64,000 nt of DNA, taken from assembly GCA_018242525.1 (NCBI GenBank), contig JAFEBS010000033.1:48842-112841 (forward strand). Direction: 5' to 3'. This stretch comes from Planctomycetota bacterium. Its GTDB lineage: Bacteria; Planctomycetota; Planctomycetia; Planctomycetales; Planctomycetaceae. Positions 1-8,478 of this stretch are shown in pieces. Both the position numbers and the translations under genes were made by a program. The notes beneath the pieces were generated by a model, which worked only from the letters and a program-made list of their open reading frames with translations, searched no databases and was not told the origin of the DNA. Each line of letters begins with the position of its first letter. Position 1 is the stretch's first letter.

Positions 1-2
1 AT

Positions 3-410
3 GACGGCCTTCCAAAGCAGTTGCCACACGGCATCTACACCATTCCAGAAATCGGGTCGGTCGGAGAAACGGAGCAGACGCTGCGGCAACAGGGTGTGGA
101 GATCGTTGTCGGGCGCGCCTTCTATCGTGATAGCGCACGGGGACGGATTATCGGCGACGATGAGGGGTTCCTGAAGCTGATCTTCGACGCCCGCCAGATG
201 AAACTTCTGGGTGCTCACGTGATCGGTGAGCAGGCCACTGATGTGGTACACATCGGGCACTTCGTCATGCTCGCCGGCGGCGGAGCAGAGATGCTCGACG
301 ACGCGTGTTTCAACATGCCGACGCTCGGTGCACTTTATAAGTTTGCGGCGTTCGATGCGTTGCGGCAGCGTGGATTCCAGCCGTCAGTTCAAGAAAGGAC
401 CATCGTATGA
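3..410 (+). CDS. sthA: Soluble pyridine nucleotide transhydrogenase-like flavoprotein, C-terminal part (5' end outside window)
   Basis: Only the last 135 codons are present; the frame is open to the window edge, so the gene starts upstream. The visible part is the dimerisation domain of the class I pyridine nucleotide-disulfide oxidoreductases (dihydrolipoamide dehydrogenase, SthA, glutathione reductase). It has the TIPEIGSVG segment, a central GAHVIGEQATD motif and a short tail. In SthA the FAD enzyme moves hydride between NADPH and NAD+ in the cytoplasm. The tail has FNMPTLGALYKFAAFDAL, which fits SthA (NYPTLAEAYRVAAL-type) better than dihydrolipoamide dehydrogenase, whose tail normally carries the catalytic His-Pro pair (HAHPT-type); no such His-Pro is visible here. 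Its stop overlaps the next start by 4 bp (ATGA), implying translational coupling to the aldehyde dehydrogenase. Another family member remains possible because the redox-active N-terminus is not visible. Confidence 0.8.
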   Translation, partial: DGLPKQLPHGIYTIPEIGSVGETEQTLRQQGVEIVVGRAFYRDSARGRIIGDDEGFLKLIFDARQMKLLGAHVIGEQATDVVHIGHFVMLAGGGAEMLDDACFNMPTLGALYKFAAFDALRQRGFQPSVQERTIV

Positions 411-1870
411 CTCGCGAGCGGACGTTGCCCAATTTCGTCAATGGCACATGGTCGACTCCATCAGCCGTCGAGTTTCTGCCAGTGCTCAACCCGGCAACAG
501 GAGAAACGATTGCCAGGATGCCGCTCTCGGATGGAACTGCGGTCGATGCCGCGGTCCGCGCGGCAGATGTGGCGTTCAAGTCATGGTCGCGCACACCTGT
601 CGTCGACCGGGTCCAGTTCGTGTTCAAGTTCAAATTCCTGCTCGAACAACACCTTGAAGAACTCGCTCGCACGATTGTCGATGAATGCGGAAAGACGCGG
701 CAGGAGGCACTGGGTGAATTGCGGCGGGGCATCGAAAATGTCGAGGTGGCTTGCGGCATCCCCAGCCTGTTGCAGGGATACAACAACGAAGAGATCGCAG
801 CCGGAATCGACGAGCACCTCTTTCGCCAGCCGCTGGGAGTCGTCGCTGCCATCACCCCCTTTAATTTTCCCGCCATGATTCCATTGTGGTTCCTTTCGTA
901 TGCCATCGCCTGTGGGAATAGCATTATTCTGAAACCCAGCGAGCAGACGCCGATGGCCTGCGGGCGGCTTTTCGAGTTGCTCGCCGAGACGGGGCTTCCC
1001 AAGGGCGTGGCGCAACTGGTACACGGCGGAAAGGAGACCGTCGAGGCGTTGGTCGACCATCCGCTGGTGCAGGCGGTGTCGTTGGTCGGATCGACCGAGA
1101 CGGCACGGGCCGTCTATCGCCGGGCGACCGCGCTGGGAAAGCGGGCTCAATGTAACGGAGGGGCAAAAAACCCGGTGATCATCCTGCCCGATGCCGACAT
1201 GAAACTGGCGACGCAGAGCGTGGCCGACAGCACCTTCGGCTGTGCGGGGCAGCGGTGCCTGGGGACGTCGCTGGCAATCACCGTCGGCGAGGCTCGACGG
1301 CCATTTACCGAGGCAATCTCGGCGGCCGCGTCCGAGCGGCGGGTGGGTTACGGTGGTGACGAAGGAGTCCAGATGGGCCCGGTGATATCGCGGAAGAGCC
1401 AGGCGCGAATCGAGAAACTGATTGCAGCCGGGATCCGCGAAGGAGGCGTCGCGCGTGTCGAAGGACGCGGACGAAAGGCGAGCGGACTCGCAAATGGCTC
1501 ATTCGTGTTTCCGACAGTCCTCGACAATGTCGCTCCGCAGGGAGAAATCGCCCGCACTGAGATCTTCGGGCCCGTCCTGGGACTCATCGCAGTGGACAGC
1601 CTGGAAGAGGCGATCGAACTGGTCAACAACGCCCGCTACGGAAACATGGCATGCCTGTTTACGTCGAGCGGCGCGGCAGCGCGCACGTTCCGACATGACG
1701 TTGCCGCCGGAAACATCGGCATCAACGTCAAGGACGCCGCGCCGATGGCCTTCTTTTCGTTCGGCGGAACCAAGGAGAGTTTCTTCGGCGACCTGCATCC
1801 CCAGGGGCGGCACGCCGTCGAATTCTACACGCAAACAAAAGTCGTCATCGAACACTGGCCTCGCCGGTGA
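407..1870 (+). CDS. mmsA: CoA-acylating methylmalonate-semialdehyde dehydrogenase (ALDH6 family)
   Basis: The 487-residue protein is full length for the family. ALDH6 enzymes oxidise methylmalonate or malonate semialdehyde with NAD+ and CoA to propionyl- or acetyl-CoA, in valine and inositol breakdown. The N-terminus NFVNGTW, the NAD-binding ITPFNFPAMIPLWF segment and KPSEQTPM are typical. The active-site loop FGCAGQRCLG carries the catalytic Cys. The motif NGGAKNP replaces the glutamate-containing ELGG motif of hydrolytic ALDHs, as in the CoA-dependent MMSDH branch. EIFGPVL and the C-terminal FFSFGGTKESFFGDLHPQG block are also MMSDH-like. An AAAGGA Shine-Dalgarno precedes the ATG. The gene overlaps the transhydrogenase-like gene by 4 bp, so NADH made here may feed nucleotide exchange. 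Substrate choice within the family is inferred. Confidence 0.9.
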   Translation: MTRERTLPNFVNGTWSTPSAVEFLPVLNPATGETIARMPLSDGTAVDAAVRAADVAFKSWSRTPVVDRVQFVFKFKFLLEQHLEELARTIVDECGKTRQEALGELRRGIENVEVACGIPSLLQGYNNEEIAAGIDEHLFRQPLGVVAAITPFNFPAMIPLWFLSYAIACGNSIILKPSEQTPMACGRLFELLAETGLPKGVAQLVHGGKETVEALVDHPLVQAVSLVGSTETARAVYRRATALGKRAQCNGGAKNPVIILPDADMKLATQSVADSTFGCAGQRCLGTSLAITVGEARRPFTEAISAAASERRVGYGGDEGVQMGPVISRKSQARIEKLIAAGIREGGVARVEGRGRKASGLANGSFVFPTVLDNVAPQGEIARTEIFGPVLGLIAVDSLEEAIELVNNARYGNMACLFTSSGAAARTFRHDVAAGNIGINVKDAAPMAFFSFGGTKESFFGDLHPQGRHAVEFYTQTKVVIEHWPRR

Positions 1871-1895
1871 GCAAGAGTTCCGACGAGGTATCGGG

Positions 1896-2525
1896 TTAAC
1901 GGCCCGGTTCGGCTGCCGCTCGCAATCGTTCCGCCATTTTCACCAGTTCGGCGATTGATGTCGCGTGCATTTTTTCCATGACCTTCCCGCGGTGAGCCTT
2001 GACCGTGATTTCGCTGATGCCCAGTTGGGCCGCGACTTGTTTGTTCATCAAGCCGGAAACCACCAGAGTCATGACTTCGCGCTCGCGTGGTGTGAGGGAC
2101 GCGAGGCGCTGGCGGAGTTGCTGCATTTCGGTTTGCAGGGCGAGTGTCGATTCGCTGCGCTCGATGGCCTCGCGAATGGCGTTGAGCAGGTCGTCGTCGC
2201 TGAAGGGTTTGGTGAGGAACTCGACTGCGCCGGCCTTCATGGCGCGGACCGTCTTGGGCACATCACCGAAGCCGGAAATGAAAATGATTGGCATCTCATT
2301 GCGGTCACCGGCGATGAACTCCTGAAGTTCAAGCCCGTTCAGTCCCGGCAAAGTCAGGTCGAGCACGAGACAGCTTGGAGTGACTGCGCGCGGACGGGCG
2401 AGAAACTCATCGGCGGAGGGAAATGCTTCGGGCCGCCAGCCTTCGCAGCGGATCAGCGACTCCAGTGACTCCCTCACTGAGATATCATCGTCGACGACGA
2501 ATACAATTGGCGTTTCCCGGGTCAT
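1896..2525 (-). CDS. FixJ-type response regulator (receiver plus LuxR HTH)
   Basis: The protein has 209 residues. Residues 1-125 are a receiver domain with acidic pocket VDDD at 11-14, phospho-acceptor Asp56 in LVLDLTLPG, switch Ser84 and Lys106 in TKPF. Residues about 140-200 are a LuxR/GerE DNA-binding domain (LTPREREVM, then GISEITVKAHRGKVMEKM). This is the FixJ/TodT layout, so it should act as a phosphorylation-dependent transcription factor. It is the last gene of a minus-strand operon after the MEDS protein, kinase and receiver-only regulator, with a 28-bp gap to the latter. GAGGTGCGCC before the ATG supports the start. It converges on the aldehyde dehydrogenase gene. Target promoters cannot be read from the sequence. 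Confidence 0.93.
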   Translation of the reverse strand: MTRETPIVFVVDDDISVRESLESLIRCEGWRPEAFPSADEFLARPRAVTPSCLVLDLTLPGLNGLELQEFIAGDRNEMPIIFISGFGDVPKTVRAMKAGAVEFLTKPFSDDDLLNAIREAIERSESTLALQTEMQQLRQRLASLTPREREVMTLVVSGLMNKQVAAQLGISEITVKAHRGKVMEKMHATSIAELVKMAERLRAAAEPGR

Positions 2526-2553
2526 GGCGCACCTCGATTGGACAGATTACCGT

Positions 2554-2925
2554 CTACTGTAATGCCAGGGCGGCGCACATCGCCTGAAACAAGGCCGTGT
2601 CGCTGAACGGCTTGAGCAGGCAGGCGACCGCACCATCTTCGACCACGGCTTTCCGAACGGTTTCATCCTTGTGCGCGGTGATGAACACGATCGGGATCCG
2701 TTGCTTGCGAAGCTTCAATTCACGCTGAACGTCGAAGCCGCTCATCCCCGGCATGGCGATGTCCAGAATGAGACATTTCGTGTGCTCCGCATATTCGGAC
2801 GCGAGGAATTCCTCGCCTGATCGAAACGGCTGCACCGCAAATCCAAATTCTCTCAGCAGGTCGGGCAACGATTCGCGTACGGATTCGTCATCATCAACCA
2901 CCGAGACCAGCGAGCGAATGTCCAT
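2554..2925 (-). CDS. Stand-alone receiver-domain response regulator
   Basis: This 123-residue protein is a single receiver domain with acidic residues DDD at 11-13, phospho-acceptor Asp55 (LILDIAMPG), Thr83 and Lys105 (LLKPFSD). There is no output domain, so it may act as a phosphate sink or as a regulator working through protein contact. Its ATG overlaps the kinase stop by one base (TAATG), indicating translational coupling with its likely cognate kinase. It resembles the receiver of the FixJ-type regulator encoded next, so the kinase probably phosphorylates both. Confidence 0.92.
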   Translation of the reverse strand: MDIRSLVSVVDDDESVRESLPDLLREFGFAVQPFRSGEEFLASEYAEHTKCLILDIAMPGMSGFDVQRELKLRKQRIPIVFITAHKDETVRKAVVEDGAVACLLKPFSDTALFQAMCAALALQ

Positions 2926-5096
2926 TACAGATTCCTCGCAACTTCCGCGGGTGAGTTGGCGGCGGATCCTCGAGACGAGTTCGGCGGGACCTCGACGAAC
3001 TCGCTACTGGGGCTCCGAGGAATGCAGAACGAAAATGTCGTACCGGGGCCGTCGTTTGGCCTGGCCCAGATGCGGCCCTGATGATTTTCGATAATCGATC
3101 GACTGACCGCCAGCCCGATTCCCATGCCGCCGCTTTTGGTCGTGTAAAACGGATCGAAAGCCCGGCTGGCGGCCTGCGAATCGAGACCGACCCCGGTGTC
3201 CTGCACGGACAGGCACACGTGGTCGGCCTCATCGCGTCGTGTTCGGAGCAGTAACTGTCGCGAGCGGTCGTGGACGTCGATCATGGCGTCGGACGCGTTC
3301 TGCACAAGGTTCATGATGACCTGCTGAAGCTGCACGCGATCACCTGCCACCAGTGGTAAATCGTCGGCCAGTTCGGACCGCAGACTCACACGAGCGCGTT
3401 GCAGCATGTTCAACAACAGGGCGATCACTTCTCGCGCGGCTTCGTTCAGATCAACAGTCTCGGTGGCGGCCTGCCGCTTACTGAACAAGGCCCGCAACCG
3501 GGAGATAACGTCTGCAGCGCGATTGCCGTCGCGAATCGTGCGGCGTGCCGTTTCACGCGCGCCTTCGACATTTGGAGGATCGGCATTGAGCATTCGCAAG
3601 CAGGTGCTGGCGTTGGTGACGATGCCGGAGAGCGGTTGGTTGACTTCGTGCGCAATCGCCGCGGTCAACTGGGCCATCGTCATCACCTGCGACAAGTTGG
3701 CCAGTTCTGCCTGTGTGTGGCGCAATGTTTCCTGCGCCTGTTTCCAATCGTGCATGTCGACCACTGTGCCATGCCATTTCAAGATGCAGCCATCCTTGTC
3801 GAGCAGTGGCAGTGCATTCATCACGCACCAGCGATGCGTGTTGCCCGAGGCGTGAATGGCTCGAACCTCAACTCGATACGGTGTTCCACCGGCGACGCAG
3901 GCGGCCCATTCTCGAGCCGCTGCATCGACATCGTCAGGGTGAATCAGCCTGGTCCAGCCATCGCCCATGATTTCGTCGGCAGCGACGCCAGTGTAGTCGA
4001 GAAACCGAGTATTGCAGTAATCGATGGCACCGTCGGGCGTGGCACTCCAGAGCATTTCTGGAATCGTTTCCGTCATCTGGCGCAAATTGAGTTCGCTCTG
4101 GCGCAGCTTTTCCTGCGCACGCCTGGATTCTGTGATGTCTCGAACGAAGGCACTGAAGACCCAGTCGTCGCCGACTTTAAGGGGAATGACTTCCAGCTCT
4201 ACAGGAAACTCGACGCCGTCGCGGCGGAACGAGTTGACCTCGATCCGCCGCTGCAGCAGCGGACCTTCGCCGGTGGCCAGAAAATGCCGCAGTCCGTTCT
4301 CATGCGACATTCGTTGCGGCGGTGGAATAATCAATTCCGACATGCGCTGACCGATCGCTTCGTCGCTGCTCCAGCCGAACACAGTTTCGGCCTGCTTGTT
4401 CCAACTGGTAACCATTCCGGAAGCATCCATGGTGACGACCGCATTCAGTGCGGTGTCAATGATCATTCGCGTTCGTTCCTCCGTCTTGCAGAGTTGCTGC
4501 TGGGAGAGTTCGAGTTCCTGGTTGGCGGCGGCAAGTTCTCTGGTTCGCTGTGCGACTCGCCGGTCAAGTTCGTCGGCCTGCCGCTTCTGTTCGTTACGTC
4601 GCCGAAAGTCGTGCAGCGCGATCACCGCCTGGTTGGACGCGACTCTCAGCAGAAGCTCCTCAGTCGGTCCGGGGAAATCCGATCGCTCCGCCCCGGCGAC
4701 GAGCAGGCCCAGTTCTCCATGCAATCCGAGTTGCAGCGGCACGAACGACAGCGACCTGTCGCCAACGCGGCCATCAATCCGCGCGATCCACTTTTGGGGA
4801 TCGTTTCCCATGAACTGCTGAAGCATTGCGCCGACTTCACCGGGTGGCATCGCCCGAGATGAACTTGAATCCATCCGCGCCATTTCGACACCAGGTTCAC
4901 CCTGTGGGTCTTTCAGATTCACATAGATCAATTCCAGGTGGAGCATGCGGTGCAGGACATCGATGAGCGTGCGACCAATTTGTGAGGGATCACCGCCACT
5001 CCAGAGTGCGGGAAGTGCCATTGTGCTGATCAGGTCGCTGATGCAACGCTGCAGGCGTTTGACGTCTTCGCCGGAATGTTTCGCCTGAAGTTCCAT
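2925..5096 (-). CDS. Soluble PAS/GAF sensor histidine kinase
   Basis: The protein has 723 residues and no transmembrane segment or signal peptide, so it senses a cytoplasmic signal. Residues about 35-165 look like a GAF-type domain, followed by a coiled linker (170-205). A PAS domain follows at about 205-325 and a second PAS/PAC at 335-455 (HPDDV, then GTVVDMHD). The HisKA box IAHEVNQPLSG puts the phospho-acceptor at His483. The ATPase domain has an N-box (VIMNLVQNASDAM), G1 (DTGVGL) and G2 (GMGIGLAVS). The arrangement resembles FixL/DctB-type kinases of the HPK4 class. Its start lies 2 bp after the MEDS gene stop and its stop overlaps the receiver gene by one base. No haem-PAS signature was confirmed, so the ligand is unknown. 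Confidence 0.93.
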   Translation of the reverse strand: MELQAKHSGEDVKRLQRCISDLISTMALPALWSGGDPSQIGRTLIDVLHRMLHLELIYVNLKDPQGEPGVEMARMDSSSSRAMPPGEVGAMLQQFMGNDPQKWIARIDGRVGDRSLSFVPLQLGLHGELGLLVAGAERSDFPGPTEELLLRVASNQAVIALHDFRRRNEQKRQADELDRRVAQRTRELAAANQELELSQQQLCKTEERTRMIIDTALNAVVTMDASGMVTSWNKQAETVFGWSSDEAIGQRMSELIIPPPQRMSHENGLRHFLATGEGPLLQRRIEVNSFRRDGVEFPVELEVIPLKVGDDWVFSAFVRDITESRRAQEKLRQSELNLRQMTETIPEMLWSATPDGAIDYCNTRFLDYTGVAADEIMGDGWTRLIHPDDVDAAAREWAACVAGGTPYRVEVRAIHASGNTHRWCVMNALPLLDKDGCILKWHGTVVDMHDWKQAQETLRHTQAELANLSQVMTMAQLTAAIAHEVNQPLSGIVTNASTCLRMLNADPPNVEGARETARRTIRDGNRAADVISRLRALFSKRQAATETVDLNEAAREVIALLLNMLQRARVSLRSELADDLPLVAGDRVQLQQVIMNLVQNASDAMIDVHDRSRQLLLRTRRDEADHVCLSVQDTGVGLDSQAASRAFDPFYTTKSGGMGIGLAVSRSIIENHQGRIWARPNDGPGTTFSFCIPRSPSSEFVEVPPNSSRGSAANSPAEVARNL

Positions 5097-5098
5097 GG

Positions 5099-5722
5099 TT
5101 ATGCTCGTCGTTCACGCAGCTCACGCAAAAACTCTTCCGGTGGCACATAGAACGGATTGGACTGAAGAATGCCCCCAATGATGACCATCGGATGCGTCCG
5201 CATGATGTCGATGACAGTATCTCCGCCGAACTTCGCCAGATCGTAGACGCAAATGACGGCATCCTCGTGGCAACGCCACACGTCGTTCACGCGCGATTCG
5301 AACTCCACGAGATTGTCAATTTGAGATCTGACATCCGCTGCCCAATCCATCTGACAGACGATCCGGCTGAGTGGATATCCCGCTTTGTCATTGCCGCTGG
5401 ACAGTAGCTCGAATTCCTCCAGCATGCGATCCTGATCGAATCGGCCATCGCGCAGGTATGTCTCGACGTTGGTTCGAAGCTCCAATTGCCCGCTCCTCTG
5501 GGCCGCGGGCGCGTCGATTCCTGCGGCCGTCAATTGCTGAAGATGATCCTGACATCGGTTCGGGTTGACGACATGAACGGCCTTGTGGCCACATTCGAAC
5601 CCATCCTTAATGAATGGCAGCAGGACGCGATACTCTTCATCAGCACTGTTAAAGAAAGCGCACACATGGCGCACTTCCCCAAGCTGGGAACCGGCAAAAG
5701 GTATCGGGGCCGTTGACTTCAT
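5099..5722 (-). CDS. MEDS-domain (DcmR-like sensory) protein
   Basis: I start this 207-residue protein at the ATG at 5722, where GGGAG lies upstream; the open frame continues much further upstream but through repetitive non-coding DNA. The features are those of the MEDS (methanogen/methylotroph, DcmR sensory) domain, a degraded RecA/KaiC-like fold: HVCAFFNSADEEYRVLLPF near the N-terminus, GHKAVHVVNP, and late CVYDLAKFGGDTVIDIMRTHPMVIIGG. MEDS proteins occur next to or fused with histidine kinases and are presumed to bind small molecules or partners. It is the first gene of a four-gene signalling operon, 2 bp from the kinase. The domain call is firm; the role is inferred from the neighbours. 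Confidence 0.85.
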   Translation of the reverse strand: MKSTAPIPFAGSQLGEVRHVCAFFNSADEEYRVLLPFIKDGFECGHKAVHVVNPNRCQDHLQQLTAAGIDAPAAQRSGQLELRTNVETYLRDGRFDQDRMLEEFELLSSGNDKAGYPLSRIVCQMDWAADVRSQIDNLVEFESRVNDVWRCHEDAVICVYDLAKFGGDTVIDIMRTHPMVIIGGILQSNPFYVPPEEFLRELRERRA

Positions 5723-6232
5723 GGCCTGCTCCCTGTTTGTGCGGTTCACTACTACGAGAGGATACGCCCCGCGCACCAATGGCCGCATTAGACTTTGGTA
5801 TTGGTGTAACCGTCCTCTGAGCTCTGTGCAACTGGATACTTCTTTGCCTGCATCGTCAAACAGCATCGGCGTTGTCTCACTGCATGCATTCAGAAGAGTT
5901 CTTAGTTCCTGGTTGTCATTGGTTGTCATAAACGCTGAACAAGCACCCTTCCATTGAAGAATGAACCAAGAACGAAGAACCGTGAACCAAGAACCTCTCC
6001 CTTTTGCATGCTGAACAAGCGTTGCTCCATTGAACCATGAACCAAAAACCAACTGATCTTCCACCAAAAATCGGTCGCTGATATGCTCGGCGGGCTTCGA
6101 AAAAGTGCAATCGAGTGCGGATTCAATTGTCGGGCCGAACCTGAGCCAGATCATAAACACTTCAGGTACCGAGTGTTCGGGCTGAGCGGGTGTCGTGAAC
6201 AGAATGATTCGACGCGTGGCGGAGCAAGTGGG
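5723..6232. other. Divergent intergenic region with GTTCTTGG-like degenerate repeats
   Basis: This 510-bp gap lies between the divergent MEDS gene and a glycosyltransferase. It must hold both promoters but I could not assign convincing -35/-10 boxes. From about 5890 to 6055 it is full of short related units: GTTCTTAGTTCCTGGTTG on the plus strand, then GAACCAAGAAC, GAACCGTGAACC and GAACCATGAACC, which are the same words inverted. A direct repeat brackets part of this (5934-5967 and 6010-6043). Frames crossing the region look non-coding. Confidence 0.7.
5934..6043. repeat. Imperfect direct repeat pair enclosing GAACCAAGAAC units
   Basis: The unit at 5934-5967 recurs at 6010-6043, an offset of 76 bp. 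Both copies begin GCTGAACAAGC and end CCATTGAAxxATGAACC, with mismatches mainly in the middle. Between them lie AACCAAGAACGAAGAACC and GTGAACCAAGAACC. The layout parallels the repeat at 50564-50676. Confidence 0.75.
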
Positions 6233-7300
6233 ATGGATCGAGCATTGCCAGGCCGCATTGGAATCGTGATCGTCAATTGGAACAGCGGCCCGTTGTTGCG
6301 GGGCTGTCTGGAGTCGATCCTGGCTTGTCACGGCCTCGATCGAGTTTCGCAGGTGGTGGTGGTCGATAACGATTCACGGGATGGTTCGTGCGACGATCTG
6401 ATGCAGACGGCTGTTCCTGTTTCTGTCATCCGGAATGACTCCAACTGTGGATTCGCATTCGCCTGTAATCAGGGGGCTGCCGCCTGTGTGATCCATGATT
6501 CTCACGTCGACTATCTTCTGTTCCTGAATCCAGATTCCAAGCTGCATGCCAATTCCTTGATTGGCCCGCTGGCACTGCTGGATGCCCCTGAGCACCAGCA
6601 CGTGGGGATTTGCGGAATTCAACTCCTGGATGACGATGGCAATGTTGCTCGTTCCTGCTCGCGGCTGCCGACATGCTACAGCCTGATCTCGATGGCCCTG
6701 CGGCTCAATCGGTGGTCGCAACGATTTTTCCCACCCCATTTCATGAAAGAGTGGGATCATTCGGAGACCCGGATCGTCGATCAGGTGATTGGCGCATTCT
6801 TTCTGGTCCGTCGATCTCTCTTCGCGCAACTCGGCGGATTTGACTCGGATTTTTTCATGTATTTCGAGGAAGTCGACTTCTGCGAGCGTAGCCGGGCCTG
6901 TGGTTACCAGACGATTTTCCTGGCGACGGCCCAGGCGGTTCACTCGGGGGGCGGCTGTTCCAAAAATGATCGCGGCCGGGCGCTGTTCTATTCGCTCCGC
7001 AGCCGGACTCAATATGCCCGTAAGCACCTGAGTGGCTGGCAGGCGGCGCTGGTGTGGTTGGCAACATGTTTCTGCGAGCCACCAATTCGGATGGGTGGAG
7101 CGGCAGTGCGTCTGAAGTGGAAGCACCTGCGCGCATTGACGAATGGATTCCGTGCGCTGTGGTGGGACCAGCTTTCGACATGGAGAACAGGATTCCGCTT
7201 GGTCCGCCGCCACCCGAAATCAACCCGGAACAGGCGCGACGGACGATTGATCGGCACAGAGATGTCCGGACGCAAGGCTGGCGCACCGATTGCCCAATAA
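6233..7300 (+). CDS. Family 2 glycosyltransferase (rhamnosyltransferase-like)
   Basis: I start at the ATG at 6233, preceded by GGAG; the open frame reaches back to 6083 but that part has no family similarity. The 355-residue product has the GT-A nucleotide-binding start IGIVIVNWNSGPLLRGCLESI, VVVVDNDSRDGS, the FLNPDSKL segment (the DxD-equivalent of the WbbL/rhamnosyltransferase branch), and GAFFLVRRSLFAQLGGFD with FMYFEEVDFCERSR carrying the catalytic acidic residues. Such cytoplasmic or membrane-bound enzymes add a sugar from a nucleotide-activated donor to a lipid-linked glycan. It opens a run of surface-glycan genes. Donor and acceptor are unknown. Confidence 0.88.
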   Translation: MDRALPGRIGIVIVNWNSGPLLRGCLESILACHGLDRVSQVVVVDNDSRDGSCDDLMQTAVPVSVIRNDSNCGFAFACNQGAAACVIHDSHVDYLLFLNPDSKLHANSLIGPLALLDAPEHQHVGICGIQLLDDDGNVARSCSRLPTCYSLISMALRLNRWSQRFFPPHFMKEWDHSETRIVDQVIGAFFLVRRSLFAQLGGFDSDFFMYFEEVDFCERSRACGYQTIFLATAQAVHSGGGCSKNDRGRALFYSLRSRTQYARKHLSGWQAALVWLATCFCEPPIRMGGAAVRLKWKHLRALTNGFRALWWDQLSTWRTGFRLVRRHPKSTRNRRDGRLIGTEMSGRKAGAPIAQ

Positions 7301-7325
7301 CGGCGACGCACCTGTCGACGAGTTT

Positions 7326-8387
7326 TCAGGGTATCGCAGGTCGGGAATCAGTGCTGGCCAGGCCCCATTGTTGGGTAGCGTTCGCCGTTCGCCGGATCAG
7401 GCGATGCCAGCCCCTCAGCCACCAGGGTTGGCTCAAATGTCGATGCTGCGCGGTCAGGTCCCGGACGGCACGGGTGGTCAGATGCACCCAGGATTCCCGC
7501 AGTGAAGCGCGCGACATGGCCGGCGATTCCAGATGAGACTGCAGATCCCGCAACCGCTGCAGTCCCTGTTGGAATCGACGTTCGGACTCCGTTCGGGCGG
7601 CCCTGCGGAACCATTTCGGGCGACGCAGCCCCAGTGTTTGACCACTGTGCTGACGGTAGTGGGTCAGCGACTCTGGAGTGGTGACGCCGTGGTGCCCGAC
7701 GATCTCGCAGACCACGACCAGCCAGTGATCATGTACCCATGAGTCGGCCAGTGGAAAGATATAGTCCCGCATCAACCTCGCGTTCAGCATCATGGTCGCG
7801 CCAGTCACACAATTGGCACGCAGCATGTGCAGTCCCCGCTCCGCGGGCGGCAACTGGGCGAGCAGTGGCGGAAAGATCCGCCATTCATTCCAAAGTTTGC
7901 GGTGCAGCGACTTCCCCTGCTCGTCAATCAGGTCCGCGTTGGAACAGGCGAAACCGGCCCGGGGATCGGCCACCAACAGAGCGGACAATTGCTGCAGCTT
8001 GTGCGGGTGCCAGAGATCATCCTGATCACACAGGGCGATGTGGTCGCCCGAACTGTGCGCCAAGGCTTGCTCGAAGTTCCTGGTCACCCCCAGTGTCCGG
8101 GAGTTGAAATGCAATTCGACGGGAAACGGTGCTGACCGGGCAAATTCTTCCAGCAGGGCTGCGGTGGAATCGGTCGACCCGTCGTCGCAGATCACAACCT
8201 GATCGGGCAATCGCGTCTGCTGCAGGATCGAATTCAACTGCTCGCCCAGGAATCTCACGCCGTTGTAAGTACACATGGCGACGGAGATCTGCGGATTCGA
8301 CGGTTCGCTCGGTCGCAGTCCATCCTGGATCGTTTCGTCATGCGAGCCGGGCAGGTTGCTGGCGGGTTTGTCGTTCCAATCGTTCAT
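7326..8387 (-). CDS. Family 2 glycosyltransferase
   Basis: The 353-residue protein has a GT-A domain starting near residue 34 (ISVAMCTYNGVRFLGEQLNSI), the uridine-binding VVICDDGSTDST, and an acidic DQDDLWHPHKL motif that serves as the metal-binding DxD. This is the pattern of RfaG/WcaA-like GT2 enzymes of O-antigen and exopolysaccharide clusters. The first 30 residues are polar and probably disordered. GGAAGG upstream supports the ATG. It converges with the previous glycosyltransferase (25-bp gap) and lies 91 bp downstream of a GT39-like gene on the same strand. Substrate unknown. Confidence 0.88.
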   Translation of the reverse strand: MNDWNDKPASNLPGSHDETIQDGLRPSEPSNPQISVAMCTYNGVRFLGEQLNSILQQTRLPDQVVICDDGSTDSTAALLEEFARSAPFPVELHFNSRTLGVTRNFEQALAHSSGDHIALCDQDDLWHPHKLQQLSALLVADPRAGFACSNADLIDEQGKSLHRKLWNEWRIFPPLLAQLPPAERGLHMLRANCVTGATMMLNARLMRDYIFPLADSWVHDHWLVVVCEIVGHHGVTTPESLTHYRQHSGQTLGLRRPKWFRRAARTESERRFQQGLQRLRDLQSHLESPAMSRASLRESWVHLTTRAVRDLTAQHRHLSQPWWLRGWHRLIRRTANATQQWGLASTDSRPAIP

Positions 8388-8478
8388 ACTGACCTTCCAG
8401 GCCCCGTCGCCGCAGGCGAAAGCGACGGCGAGTTTGGCGGTGATTCTAGAATCTTCAGAGCCTCGCTGATGCTTTGGA

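Noticed and set aside
3399..4862. A 487-codon plus-strand open frame
   Set aside because: Antisense to the histidine kinase, whose motifs are clear.
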